NCBI GenBank assembly: GCA_905221605.1
Contig: CAJNDS010000666.1
Location: 30,321 to 94,320, forward strand
Length of the DNA stretch: 64,000 bases
Reading direction: 5' to 3'
DNA from: Symbiodinium natans
Taxonomy: Eukaryota > Sar > Dinophyceae > Suessiales > Symbiodiniaceae
Made by a program: the position numbers and the translations under genes. Shown piece by piece: positions 22,800-34,049 of this stretch. The stretch's first letter is position 1. Each line of letters opens with the position of its first letter. The notes beneath the pieces are model-generated. The model was not told where the DNA came from, did not search any database, and was given only the letters and a program-made list of their open reading frames with translations.

Positions 22800-25504
22800 A
22801 TATTCAGCATGTCAACTCCTCTCAAAGGCAGAGGCGCTCTTCAACCCGCAGCGCCAGCCGCTCCAATGAGTTGCGCATCTCGCCGATGACACGTTGGCTG
22901 TTTCCTGAGCTGCGCCCTCTAGCAAAAGCCACCATGCACCTCTGGCCCACTTATGTCCCACGAATGTCGCGCGCCGGCAGAAGCTGGCAAACTAGACTGG
23001 TGGCGGGCGGCGCTCAATGTCGTCTGCCTGCTCCTCCAAGTCTGCGATTTCGCGCAGCATGTCCTTGCATGATGCTGGATTACGTGCAATCCTTTGCTGC
23101 GCTGCTTTGCAGGGCTGACCGTCTTAAGCTCGAAAAGTGCAGCATTGCCGGATGTACATGTCTGCACATGCTCCGTTGACCGGCTCCGGAGGTCCGAGCT
23201 GTCTAGCAAGCGAAGTCTAACTCCTCTAGTGGAGATGCAAAGAGTCACGTACTAGAATAGCAGGTGCATTGATCTTGTCTGGGTTAGGACGCTGGGGTCG
23301 AGACTCTTCCGCCCTGCGGTCCGTACTGCCTGCTAGTGCAACATCTGGGGGTTTGCGATGATAAGGGACCCCAAATTTACACCCCCCAAAATAGTAGGAT
23401 CCCCTTAGAATAGGGACCCCAAGAATGTACCCCTAATATCGTAAACCCCCATCCTTTCTTTGCATGACACGGTGCAGCAGCGGACATCCTGCGCTTCTCC
23501 AGCTGCATCCTCTCGCCACTTGAGCCACTTTGGAGAGTTTGTTGAGCTTGTGAACTCTGGGGCTCCTTTCGTCAGCAAGCAGCTGCTGCAACTCCGCCAT
23601 CTCTTTCTGCTTGTGGAGTGACTGCCTCAGCACACTTCCTTAGTCGGAAGACATTCCGGTGCGCTGCAAAAAGCTGCGCAACCCGCCGGGAAGCTTTCTG
23701 CCAACAGGGAGGCAGCCTCGGCCCGGAAGTCGGACTTCGGAGCCTGGTCAAGCTTGTGAAAAATGTCAGCTCATCTTTGCCTGCTTTGTCTTAATGTTCC
23801 AGGTCTCATAGGGAGCCTCCCTACAAACACAAGACGCACGTATAAGCACATGCGACACGTTCATTGGGAGGGGGGGGGGGGTCCCGCGCCTCTGTAAAGA
23901 CAACTTGTCGTTGTCCGGGCTGATTTTTTTTATTTTTCTCCCTGCTGCACACCATGGGGCGAATCCACATCGCGTGGATGAATCTAACCACAAGGAAAAG
24001 TATGTGCCTACGGTTTCTTATTCATTTCAAACCCGCTCGAAGGCCAGGTGGGGGGAAGAGGGCGTCTCCGCAAAATCCATGATAAATCAGGACCAAAAAT
24101 CGCCTAAACTCTACTTTGACAATGTTTGACCAACAAGATTGCAAACAAGAACTCCCGCAAGGCTGCCCTTAAAGGGCGCTAGAACAGGACACTCGCCTTC
24201 CAGCACATGCAATGTCACTCAACGGGCCAAAAAATGCGGAGAACCTCGACTGGTTCTGCACCACGCGGAGGTCGCATGGCCAAAGCCGGCATACCATGGT
24301 CCTTTCAAGCTCATGGCTCATGCTGGTATCCTTGCAGCTGGGGCGCGGTGTCACAGGTCCTTCTCCGTGACCTCTAAGCGATGTGTAAGTTCCCGAACAT
24401 CCCGCACGCAGTCCTGCCCACATCAGAACGCTGCAACACAGCACAGCACAGAAGCGCAACGGACTCGAAGGCTGAAGGCAATCCCAGACATACACGTTGC
24501 AAAGCGGAGGTCAATCCTCCATCGCTTGCCTCACGCCAAGGTGATGAGCCAAAGGTAACAGGTCAACGTGACGAGCCAAAGGCAACCACACGTGAAGGTG
24601 AACGAACAGAACCAGGCTTGGGCATCCAGTCATCCAGATGTATCTAGCTGAGAGTCCGCTTCTGTTTCGCCTCCGTTGCCAAGACCTCCTGTTCCACGTG
24701 CAAGACTTCAGCCCGGCGCTGCAAATCCCTGCAGCGCGACGCTAGGCCACTTGCAGCACCCATGCCGCCTTACCCAGAGCCGAGCTACGGATTGCCACTG
24801 CATGTACTGCATGTACTGCATGTGCGGTCTAGTAGAAGCCCCTGATAGCTCTAGGCAAGCCGCGGGCTATGGATTGCAACTGACGCCGTGCCAAACTCAT
24901 TCGTGCTTCCTTGGTGCAGAACCAATGGCATATGATCGTTGACCATGCCGCAAGCCAAACCTCTTGTTTTCAAGGCCGTCCTCCCTAACTGCCGCTGCGC
25001 ATCCATCTTCTCCGTGGCCTTGAGTTGCGCAAGCTCTGCGTCTATTGCCTCGACTCCGAGCCCCCATTCGCTTCCAATCGTCAACACGCAAAACAAAAAG
25101 GAAGAGCGATTGCCTTCTGCTTTGCTGATGATGACTCATCCCGCAACTGCGACACTTCTGCCAGCAGTCTGGAAACCTTGGCTCTAGCAGATTGGAGAGA
25201 AAAGGTCTTTAGAGAAGTCTACCAAAGTCAGCAATGGCATGAAGTCACCAAATGCTGCGCCAGATGCCTCCCCTCGCAAGGTTGATTCTGTTTGCTGCCT
25301 TTGCTGCTGTAGACCGCTGTCGGCATCCTCTTCCTGACTAAACAATGTGTCTTCGTGAACCTTTTGCCCTTTTGCTCTCTGCAACTGGCGAAGAGAATGC
25401 AAAGCTCGGAAATCTTGAGATAAGGAGTTCTCCCAGACAGTCAGCTGCTCGTAAAGCTCATCTTCTGTGAAGCCACGCACCTGCAAGGTCCGAGGGTTCG
25501 CCAT
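22800..25504 (-). CDS. coiled-coil protein, multi-exon, unknown function
   Basis: A clear first exon starts with ATG at 25504 (MANPRTLQVRGFTEDELYEQ). Downstream minus-strand frames have strong heptad-type composition: about 25080-24950 (IDAELAQLKATEKMDAQRQL), 24735-24650 (CRDLQRRAEVLHVEQEVLAT), 23640-23490 (LHKQKEMAELQQLLADERS), about 23085-23010 (ARNPASCKDMLREIADLEEQ) and about 22890-22815 (MRNSLERLALRVEERLCL). They are most simply exons of one long coiled-coil gene, although joins were not proved and more than one gene is possible. A family A element lies about 40-50 bp beyond the fourth exon. No catalytic domain recognised. Confidence 0.5.
23347..23450. mobile_element. complete MITE-like element, family A copy 5
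   Basis: 104 bp. Left end GGGGGTTTGCGATGATAAGG and right end complementary to GGGGGTTTACGATATTAGGG form terminal inverted repeats. The core contains AATAGTAGGATCCCC. Flanks ATCT and ATCC may be an imperfect target duplication. Confidence 0.8.
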
Positions 25505-25873
25505 TTAGCGGGGCTTATTGCTTTCCACCCCCTGCCCCCACACCAATTTCTCTCAGCCTCCACCCACCCCTGCACCATCCCTTCCCGAAAAAGCCCCGAC
25601 AAAGTCCCGAAAAGTCGAAATTGTGCTTCATGCCCTGATTATTCACGGGATGCAGGCTACTTCTGACCATGGCTTTGCAAGCCTCGCAACAAGGCAAAAA
25701 TCGGCAAAGACACCGCAACCCTTCGACCTTGCTGACGTGAGAACTTCTTACACGCACATTGGCTATTTAATCATTGCTGAGTCATTGCTGCACGCCTTTT
25801 GCAATAGTGGCTGCAGCAGCTCGCTGTCCAACACATTTGCTTGATTCTGGACCTCAGGAACGACCATGGAAAA

Positions 25874-26212
25874 TTATGCCCAACGACCTTCTCTGCACAT
25901 GCAGAGCACGGCCTTCGACCTCGCAAGAGGAGATTGTGTGCCTCGCTTCATGAGCTCAAACTTGTGGAGCAGGCCCGCTAGACTCAGTTGCACAGCACGT
26001 TTGATTGCATCAAAGTCACATTTCTGGCGGGGAACCTCAGGCATTTCTCTCCACAGGTATATACAGATGACGGCAGCGACAGCCACAACCACCACGACCA
26101 CATACAACACCCTCACATGCAACATCGTGGTGTTGGACCACTCAAGTGCGGCTACGTTCGTTGAGCGTGCTAAGCTACAGTGGGCAAGAGGGTAGCAACG
26201 ACCACACGACAA
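25874..26212 (-). CDS. possible small membrane-protein exon
   Basis: The frame contains one strong hydrophobic helix (VLYVVVVVVAVAAVICIYLW) followed by a charged, protein-like stretch (REMPEVPRQKCDFDAIKRAV). The composition and minus-strand position suit a host exon, but no family is recognised and borders are uncertain. Confidence 0.3.
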   Translation of the reverse strand: MSCGRCYPLAHCSLARSTNVAALEWSNTTMLHVRVLYVVVVVVAVAAVICIYLWREMPEVPRQKCDFDAIKRAVQLSLAGLLHKFELMKRGTQSPLARSKAVLCMCREGRWA

Positions 26213-26883
26213 AACGGATTTGCCTGCCTTCTATCTTGCTTGAGGTCATTCGTGAGCCTCTGTCAATCAGGATCGAGGCCAGGCAGTGCAGTGTGAGTTT
26301 GTTTTCCAGGGGCCGGCAAAAGAATGTGCGGATCGCTGAAGGGAGCCGACTCGATGGGAGCTTCTGGTGTCTGATGTCTCTGTTACCCTCGCTCGACCCT
26401 CAGCTAGCAAAAGCCGCCCAGCCAGCAGAACAGCCTAGCCAGCTACTCATCACAGTGCTCGTCACGCTACAGATTCGTGGTCAGCGTTCGTCCCAGATTG
26501 AGGTCGTGGTCGCGGGCGGCCTCTCATCCTTCGCCATTTTTGCCATCAACACATCCACTGTTGCGGTGCTGTGGTGGCTACTTAGGCTCACAAGACGCTG
26601 GTCTTTGTAGGGCAGTTGTCATGCTTGACGATATATGCTTTGCTTGGTTGCCCTCGGCCAGCTTGAGCCAGAGCATCCGGAGGCTATGTTTCTGGGTCAC
26701 CAAGTTCGGCCAGCTAGTCCAGTCTAAACCGACCTATGCAAAAGCGGCCTCCCGACTTCAGCAGCTCTCCAAGTCTCTCCTGGCTCCCAGCATGCCATTC
26801 CGCGCATCAAGGAATTTTCCACACAGCCTTACGAATCTCGAGAGCTGGCCGTATGCGCCGTGAGAAATTCTCGTGAGGCATGG

Positions 26884-28125
26884 TCAGCAGACGTCATCGT
26901 CCACCGCATCATCATCCGTAAAGCTTCCTTCCTCTTCCTCGCACTCTTCCTGTCCTTCACAGAAGCCAGCTTCAGCTGCAATGTCTGATGCCCACAGCTG
27001 CATCGCCGCTTCGCGTGCCCTTCTCCATCGGGTCAGAACAGGGGGCTCGCCAGGCGACTGGGCTGGGAGCAATGGCAGCGGGGGAGGTTCATCAAGCTCC
27101 TTTTCCTCTCCTGCATCGGTTGTGGCTTCCTGGCCAGCCCCGCCCTCAAACAGAACTTCGCGCACAAAGCTGCGGACAAATGGATCAGTGTCGAGCCAGA
27201 CCGAGATCTGACCACGCCCACCCATCTGACAGCAGTATCTCAGGGCTTCCAGCAGTTCCATCTCGCAGCTTCCTTCTGCGGGCAAGCCGTGCAAACCGGG
27301 CAAATCGCAGCCCAGAGGGAACACAGGCTCGAAGGCCGGCGCAAAGGCAATGTACTCAGCAACGAAGGGATTTTGACGGTGCGCCGCCCGAAGTCGCTCT
27401 AAGAGCCGGCCTTCCGCCTTCTTGCCGTCGCGCTTCTTGTGCTCCTGCAACACACGGACAGAGATGTAGCTGAGCAAAGCCAACGAGTAGCGGCCAACTG
27501 TGATTGCCTCCCGTTTCGCGCCGGTCGCGCCGGTCGCGCTGGTCGCGCTGCTCTCTCGTTCAGATCCTTCAGGTGCCATTGGCGCCGTCTCGATTTCAAA
27601 GAGTGGACCCTTCAGAAGTGATGCCGCCTCCTCCGTCATTGCCCGATCCATGTAAAGAGCCAACAGAGGCGCGCGCACCTTAAAATCGGGATCGTCCGGA
27701 CACATGTCCAACGCCTCCTGAAGCAACTTGATGGCCGACCGCTGCTGTCCAGCTTCCGTCTGGAAGCCTGCTAACTCCACCAAGATCTGCCGTCGCTCTT
27801 CGCCGGGCTTGGCAGCAGGACCTCGGGTCAGTTGCCGCTGAAGCAGCTTGGCACGCAAACGCTGCCGTGTTTCGTGTACCGCCTCCTCCTTGCCATGGGC
27901 ACGACGCCTCAAAGCACGCGTTTCCTTGGCCTCATGGCGAACCTGTTTCCTCGCACTCTCGCCTTTATCGCCTTTTGCCTGGCCTTTCGACCGACGGACT
28001 TTGCAGCCTTTGGCCTTGATGCTGCTGACCGTCTGTACAGGCTTCCCTTTTCTCTTGCCACCTCCGGACTTCTTGCCCATACTGTTTTGCCCTGGCGGCC
28101 ACTGGTACCCCTTGAATGCGAACAA
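26884..28125 (-). CDS. basic N-terminus plus TPR-like protein, intronless
   Basis: One frame of 413 codons. The N-terminal 100 residues are very rich in Lys/Arg/Gly (likely nucleolar or RNA-binding; MGKKSGGGKRKGKP is an alternative start near 28080). A helical segment follows with TPR-like pattern (LAGFQTEAGQQRSAIKLLQE ALDMCPDDP). Next come a short Ala-Thr-Gly tandem (SATSATGATGA) and a region NPFVAEYIA, EALRYCCQMGGRGQISVWLD that resembles the C-terminal part of ST7-type and related repeat proteins. The C-terminus is strongly acidic (EECEEEEGSFTDDD). Exact role unknown. The absence of introns suggests retroposition. Confidence 0.7.
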   Translation of the reverse strand: MFAFKGYQWPPGQNSMGKKSGGGKRKGKPVQTVSSIKAKGCKVRRSKGQAKGDKGESARKQVRHEAKETRALRRRAHGKEEAVHETRQRLRAKLLQRQLTRGPAAKPGEERRQILVELAGFQTEAGQQRSAIKLLQEALDMCPDDPDFKVRAPLLALYMDRAMTEEAASLLKGPLFEIETAPMAPEGSERESSATSATGATGAKREAITVGRYSLALLSYISVRVLQEHKKRDGKKAEGRLLERLRAAHRQNPFVAEYIAFAPAFEPVFPLGCDLPGLHGLPAEGSCEMELLEALRYCCQMGGRGQISVWLDTDPFVRSFVREVLFEGGAGQEATTDAGEEKELDEPPPLPLLPAQSPGEPPVLTRWRRAREAAMQLWASDIAAEAGFCEGQEECEEEEGSFTDDDAVDDDVC

Positions 28126-28762
28126 CTTGAACTACAGTATGAAAAGTTATGCTAGCTGCTCTTGCGTGTCCATGCCCTCTGACAGCAGCATCAAAAGGCG
28201 GGCGAAGCTAGCGTGGGCTGATGTTGCTCTGGAGGACATGCTACACACATGCAAAAGCCATGGGAGGCATATCTGTAAACTAGTGCAAGGCGTGACTCAT
28301 GACTCATGTCCACGCTGTCATTGAAAGGCCTGAGGATGCAGCGTGCGGGGTAAGAAATTCCGTAGACATGCCGCGAATCAGACTTTCGAGCGCGTTTTGT
28401 CCCATGCATCGTGCTGGTCAGTTTGCTCGGGCATCTTCTCACCATCCTGTCCATGCTGTTTCTCAAACCACCAAAACATCCAATCAGTGGAGATGGTCAC
28501 GATCTGTTGGTTCCGTCTCCTTAGGCTCGGGTACCATGCAAGTACGCGCCTGTCAGCAGGCTCAGCGCAAGCCCAGCCCGTGGTTTGTCAGATCGCTAGA
28601 CAAACTATACTCCTTAAGATCTTGGATCTCTATTTCCTGATTGCCTAAAAGGATGATTGTCGATTTGTTCTGCTGGCCTGCGAACAATACCTGACAGATT
28701 GTCCTGGTAGGCCCAGAAAGACATCTGGCAACAGAACCTAAAAGCTACAAACACCTGAAGTA

Positions 28763-29480
28763 TTTACAATTGACCTGGCCTATGCTGGAGCGCAAGTCGG
28801 TCAAGCCACTGCTCGTGCACCGCTCGCACGACCCCAGGCCACTGGGGCGAGAAATCATGTCCCGCCACGAGGGTCTCTTCTGCGGTACGCAGCTTTGGCA
28901 TCCAAACTTCGAAGTCTGCTTTGACCTCTGCAAGTTGGCGCATGCTGCAACCCTTTGGGATCTTCAGGGCCACATTAGTATTATGATTATTATTAGTATT
29001 CTTATGCTTCACCCCTTCAGGATCTTCAGGGCCAGGCATGGGGGTATGGACAAACATTAACGCTTTGACGTGGCTTGGACTCGGCTTTCCTAGAGCTTCT
29101 TCGCTGAGCCCAGGGTGCGCAATCGTAGTAGTGGCAGCCGTCGATGAAGATGGCATCTATGCTCTTGTCAGGAAGTGACAACGCAGCTTCCAGAGAGGTC
29201 GCTCGCAGAAGCATCGCCCTCAACACGCAAAGGTCACAAAAACTCAATCAAAAACGGGGTTCGCAAGTGACAAGCAGGCAGGACAAGGTCCGCAAAGAAT
29301 TCAGCTTACCTCACATGCTTCTACGAAGCCTGCCTGTCTTTGAAGGAGTCATACAACCTGGACGCATAATGGAATGCGACCTCTGGAGGTAAATCCGCCG
29401 CGAAGTTACCAGGGAAGGTGCCATCGGCACCCAAATATGGATCGACGCCGATGAGCTCCACGAAATCGCAATGCTCCTCA
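28763..29480 (-). CDS. class I SAM-dependent methyltransferase (Methyltransf_24-like), multi-exon
   Basis: Three minus-strand exons fit one Rossmann-type methyltransferase: about 29480-29334 (VELIGVDPYLGADGTFPGNF), 29218-about 29145 (LPDKSIDAIFIDGCHYYD) and about 28955-28790 (VKADFEVWMPKLR, then LVAGHDFSPQWPGV). The VGVDPY-like strand, the AIFIDGxHxY strand and the LVAGHDF strand are the usual order for this family. The first junction is fixed by protein continuity and is a GC-AG intron (29333-29219). An ATT-rich patch lies in the second intron. The N-terminal part upstream of 29480 (perhaps 30170-29900) was not identified. Substrate unknown. Confidence 0.7.
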
Positions 29481-29499
29481 TCAGAATCAGCTCTGGAGA

Positions 29500-32400
29500 T
29501 TGTTGTGTGTGCTCTGCCCGGTTGCGTAAAAACAAACTGTCATTCTGAGACAAGTGTCAAGAATAAACTTTGACAGATGCCCCACAAAGACGCCAACTTC
29601 GACGACGAGAAGGGTCCCTCCACCCCTTCGCTTGCGCAACTCCTGAGAATGGGGCGTAGCTTGTGCAAATCCACAATTGGAAGCAGTGAGATCGCGCTAT
29701 GTTTCACAAGAATGTTGCTTTGCCAAGATGCTTGTAGAAGGGCGACGAAAACCGCGAACCCTGATTCAGCATGCATGTCTGAATTCATGCGAGGCACAAC
29801 ATACAGTAGCAAGAAACCCCGAAATCGCAAGCCTGTCTTTAAGCAGAAGGCTGTCAAATGGCACCAGTATGAAGTTAAGGCACTGAGCCCAGTGAAGCGT
29901 GTCTCCTCCGGACGGCCAGCAAAGTGAAGAGCTGTCATGCCATGCATAATCAGAGGCAACTAACGACGTACTCTGCTTGCCATGTCTGCACAGATCCTCT
30001 GTCAAAGCATACTGCGGCCCAGGAAGAGGCAGCGGCGCATCCGTGTTGCAGTCGGTCGTGCCAAATCGTAGCCACTCATCTGGCTCTCCCCAGGCAGTGT
30101 GTACCACTCTGCCGGCCGCAACCGAGTCCGAAAGCCACTGCCACTGCGTCTCACGCCAAATAATGACGGTCCTGACTAACAGGTTCATAGGGTCCTAGGA
30201 CTCTTCATCCCTGGCTGACGTAGCTATCTCGAGACGAGTGGCGCCCAGTAGTAGGTCTGCTTGGTTGTGAAGCCTTTCACCAGAACTGGTTTCCCGAACA
30301 ATGTGATCGCCACAAAGACAAACTTACACACACACACACACACACACATGCACACATAGGCGCCACGCACCTATGGATCTGGCCTCCCCCAAGACAAAGA
30401 AACAAGCAAAGCAAAGGGCAGTTTCAACACGCGTGTGCGGAAATCCTGTGCTCCGCGGTACGCTGTGATGCCGGTCGCGCCCATGGCCACGGAGCAGATG
30501 CTCGCAGCCTCTGCGTCTACCACCCGTGGCAGTAGTCAACTGGCTACGCTGAGCATTTTGTCGGTGAGACAGCAAGTTCAGCGGGATGCGCGGCCGCTTT
30601 GGTGGGCTCCCCCCTTGAAAGCAGTTCGCCGATTGGTCAAGAATATGGCCGATGAACTTACCGCGTCTTACCGCCGCAACCTCGCCGTGGAAGACGAGAG
30701 GCGGACTTGGCGACAACGGCGAAAGGTTCGCATGCCAAAAAGCTCGCGAGTGATGATGGTCTGCCCCCTTTTCACCTTACATATTCTACCCTGCCCCCCA
30801 CATATTTGGAGTTGGCTTGGTATTTCGTTTGAAATGTTGTGCAGATGCCCCGCATGTTACGCAATGTCCCAAAAGCGCGGCGCCTCTGCAAGGCCATAGG
30901 CAGAGAACCCTCCACAGTGCTCTGCTTCGTGCCAAGGCACATCATGAACGAGGCGACGGTACTCTTCAAGAGGAGGTACAGCTCACGAGCTACCGGTTGC
31001 ATTGCGCTGCGTGGCGTGGGTCCACTTTTACAGATTCCCCGTCTCTGCATACAGATTCCCCGTCTCTGCAGTGCTGGACCCACGGACTGCTGTGGCCATC
31101 TTTGCAAATGGCAGGGCCCGCTACGAGCGTCAGAAGACAACCCACCTCTTTACCCCCCCGCCGCAAAACAAAGTCCGGGGTCGCCTCCGCCCACCACTTT
31201 TTGCATTCCCGGACTATCCTTGGAGCTACCCCATGCCTTCGTCAAGGACGGCACCGACCCTCCGCAGGATGTCCAGATGGGCTCAGCTGTCACGAGGTTG
31301 CATCCGCTGTCATCCGTTTGGATCAGTTCTTGTTTGACACCAGAGATGGCAGTGCACACATGGGCCCTCTAATTTTGTGCGGCTGTTTCGCGACCTAAGC
31401 CTAAGCTCCATCCCGCCCGACAGATTGGAACAGATGACTGTCGGGAGCCTGATCTCTCTGCTCGTACGTGCCACCGCATGCACGGCGATGGTCCACACCC
31501 ATGCCCACCCGCCCGTCCGCACGCACAAACAGAAGTACAAATTTGCACACGCAAGGCACACTTAAGTTGCCATGTCACGTGCCCCTCTCCATGAAGAAGG
31601 TAGTCGGCTTTTCTGGCTGTGGGGAGGTCGACCCAACTCTGCCGCCAAGCCCTGTCAAAACAAAATGTAATAAGAACATCCCTAAGCCGCCCTAAACCCT
31701 AAACCCTATCTACAAGGATGTTCGGAAGGAATTTGTCACTGACACCTCTTCCAGCTCCTGTAACGTCGCCATGACGGCGTTATTGGAACCTTGTTGCCAT
31801 CACGTGACATGTGTGCGGGCATCAGGCAGCCACTTGCGCTCACAAGGCGGTATGACATCAAGCATCATTCAAGCCGAAGCCGCTGTACTGCATCTTCACA
31901 GATTGCCAACTGGTCTTCTGCGCGTGATGTGATGCGACGCCGATCGCCGCCTCACTGGAGCAGGGTGACTGCAACCTTCGCCGCGCAAATTCATGGACGG
32001 CTCGATGCCACGTGCAGCCCGGCAGCACACAACTCTGGAGCGATGCCCTGGACAACCCGAAGGGAGTCCAAAGGGGTCTACGCAAAGGATTCCAATGGAA
32101 ACAAAAACCCCTACGTCTTGCGGCCACAGCTCTGGCCGACTACAGGTCCACATTTCATAGAGCGCAATGGAAGTCCAGTCAAGTGCGAGTGAGTAAAGCA
32201 CCTGCCCATCTGCACGGCTCATTCATTCTGCACACATGGAACCGTCCCTTTGCTTCCAGGCCTGACAACCAATGCGAGTTGACTCTTGAAGGCTTTGAAA
32301 ACATGCGCCTTCGAAGTCCTGTCAGCAAGGTGTCAGCAATTCTTGTGACACAGGCACTGCACCCATTCCACGCCTGCAGCACGTCTAAGACATCCTGTAA

Positions 32401-34020
32401 AGACCTGGCAAACCATTTCAGTCGCAAGGGAACCTATCAGAAACGACGGTGACTCGACCGCAGCGCTTAATGCAACCACGTTTCTTTGCTTGGATTTGAC
32501 TGATGTTCGCCTTCAACATGTCCTGGCAAGCAAGGGGTCCACCTGGCACTCAGTCCAAGCGTAACGCACAACGCTCTCCTTCCCACAAGCACTCACCTGT
32601 CCAGCAGTCTCCATGGACTGAAGACTTTCGCAAGCCTCACGCCCGTCATGCATCGGCCCGTGGAGAACTGCCGACTGTCTGCAAACGTCTGCAGGCAAGA
32701 GGCCTCTTCCATGCTTCCTGGAAGTCAAGTCTCGACTCAAGCTCCTACAAGGTCCTACAAGCCAACTTGGCCAAATGCCGCAGGTCCTTCTTCGGTGGCA
32801 GTGCTCAAGCAAGCAAAAATGATCACCAACACTCCGCATCTCTTCAGTCCTTGGTCCACATATCCACGTGTACCAGCGTGCTCAGCAAGCCCGACATCAC
32901 TAGCTGTCAAATACGCCAAACATTGCCAAAGGAAGCTTACAAAGTGCTGAAAGCACGCTGCACGGCGCAGATCTCTCGTCAATCATCCCCTTGCAGCCAG
33001 GTATCCAAGCTGAAGGTTCTCCTTCATGAAAACCTGGCTCTGGAGTCTCTGGTGCCATGGGCTCGGAAGGTGCACGAAAAAATCGAACTGCAGCTTTGCC
33101 GTCGTTTGGCTCGTCTTTCTGCTCTCGTCTGTTGAATACCTTGTGGCTTTACATTACATTTTGGAGAACGAGTGCCCTCTACACATGGCAGGAAAGAGCC
33201 AACAAACACACAAGCAAGAAAAGACTCGCGAGGTTTCGCAACATGTCCTGCAGGTCGAACCTTCTGCCTGGCGTGCAGTGCTTTCCCTTTTTCTGACTGC
33301 ACTGCGCAAACACCACCGCATGCAGTCCAGCATCTACACATTGATTCGGGCTTTGGATGTCTACGGCACGAAGTCTGCCACGGGCTCCAGGTCGAGAAGT
33401 TGAGAAGTGCACAGAAGGAACTGTAATGAACTGACAAGACATGGGCCGCGCTGTGCCTCATCTCCTGGTCCGGCACCCAACAGGCGTGCAAATACTTCAC
33501 AGATACAGCTCATCATGCACAGCCCAGTTGGGCATTTGTAGCCTGCCGCTACTACACATATCTCGCGCTGGAAAAGCCCACTTCTCGCACTATTGGCAGA
33601 CAGGCTACCAAGTGTGTGCCGCGATGAGGTATTCGCAGCACGAGATAATGTACACTAGTGGTTGTAAAATCTGGCGGGATGCTCTCTGCATTGATCTAGA
33701 ACACATGCTTTGGTGCAAGGCTATCGCAATCGAAATCATCCCTCCACAAAAACTCGATCTTTAGACTGCTTGCGAAGCTGCTTGGGCCAGTGCGGTGAAT
33801 CGCCTTGCCTAGGCCCAACAGCTGTGACCTGTAGTAGACACTGTACACCGAAGGCAGTTGCAAGCTCGAGTACGCCTCGGAAAATAGAGACTGAACTCGA
33901 CCCAATGTTGCTGATCTGCTGCAAAAAAAAAACCTGCTCTTTGTCGGCCAAGCTTCCTGGAACTGTGCACTATGGCCAGCATGTTAACCGCCACTTGTTG
34001 GATCTGGCGTGAACTCCTTG
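29500..34020. other. weakly coding region
   Basis: Many frames of 60-210 codons on both strands without recognisable motifs, the longest being on the plus strand at 32503-33135. A short (CA)n lies at 30326-30350 and a few telomere-type units at 31689-31710. Exons of unknown genes could be hidden here. Confidence 0.4.
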
Positions 34021-34049
34021 AATCCCTGGCACGGTGCATCGGCAAGAGT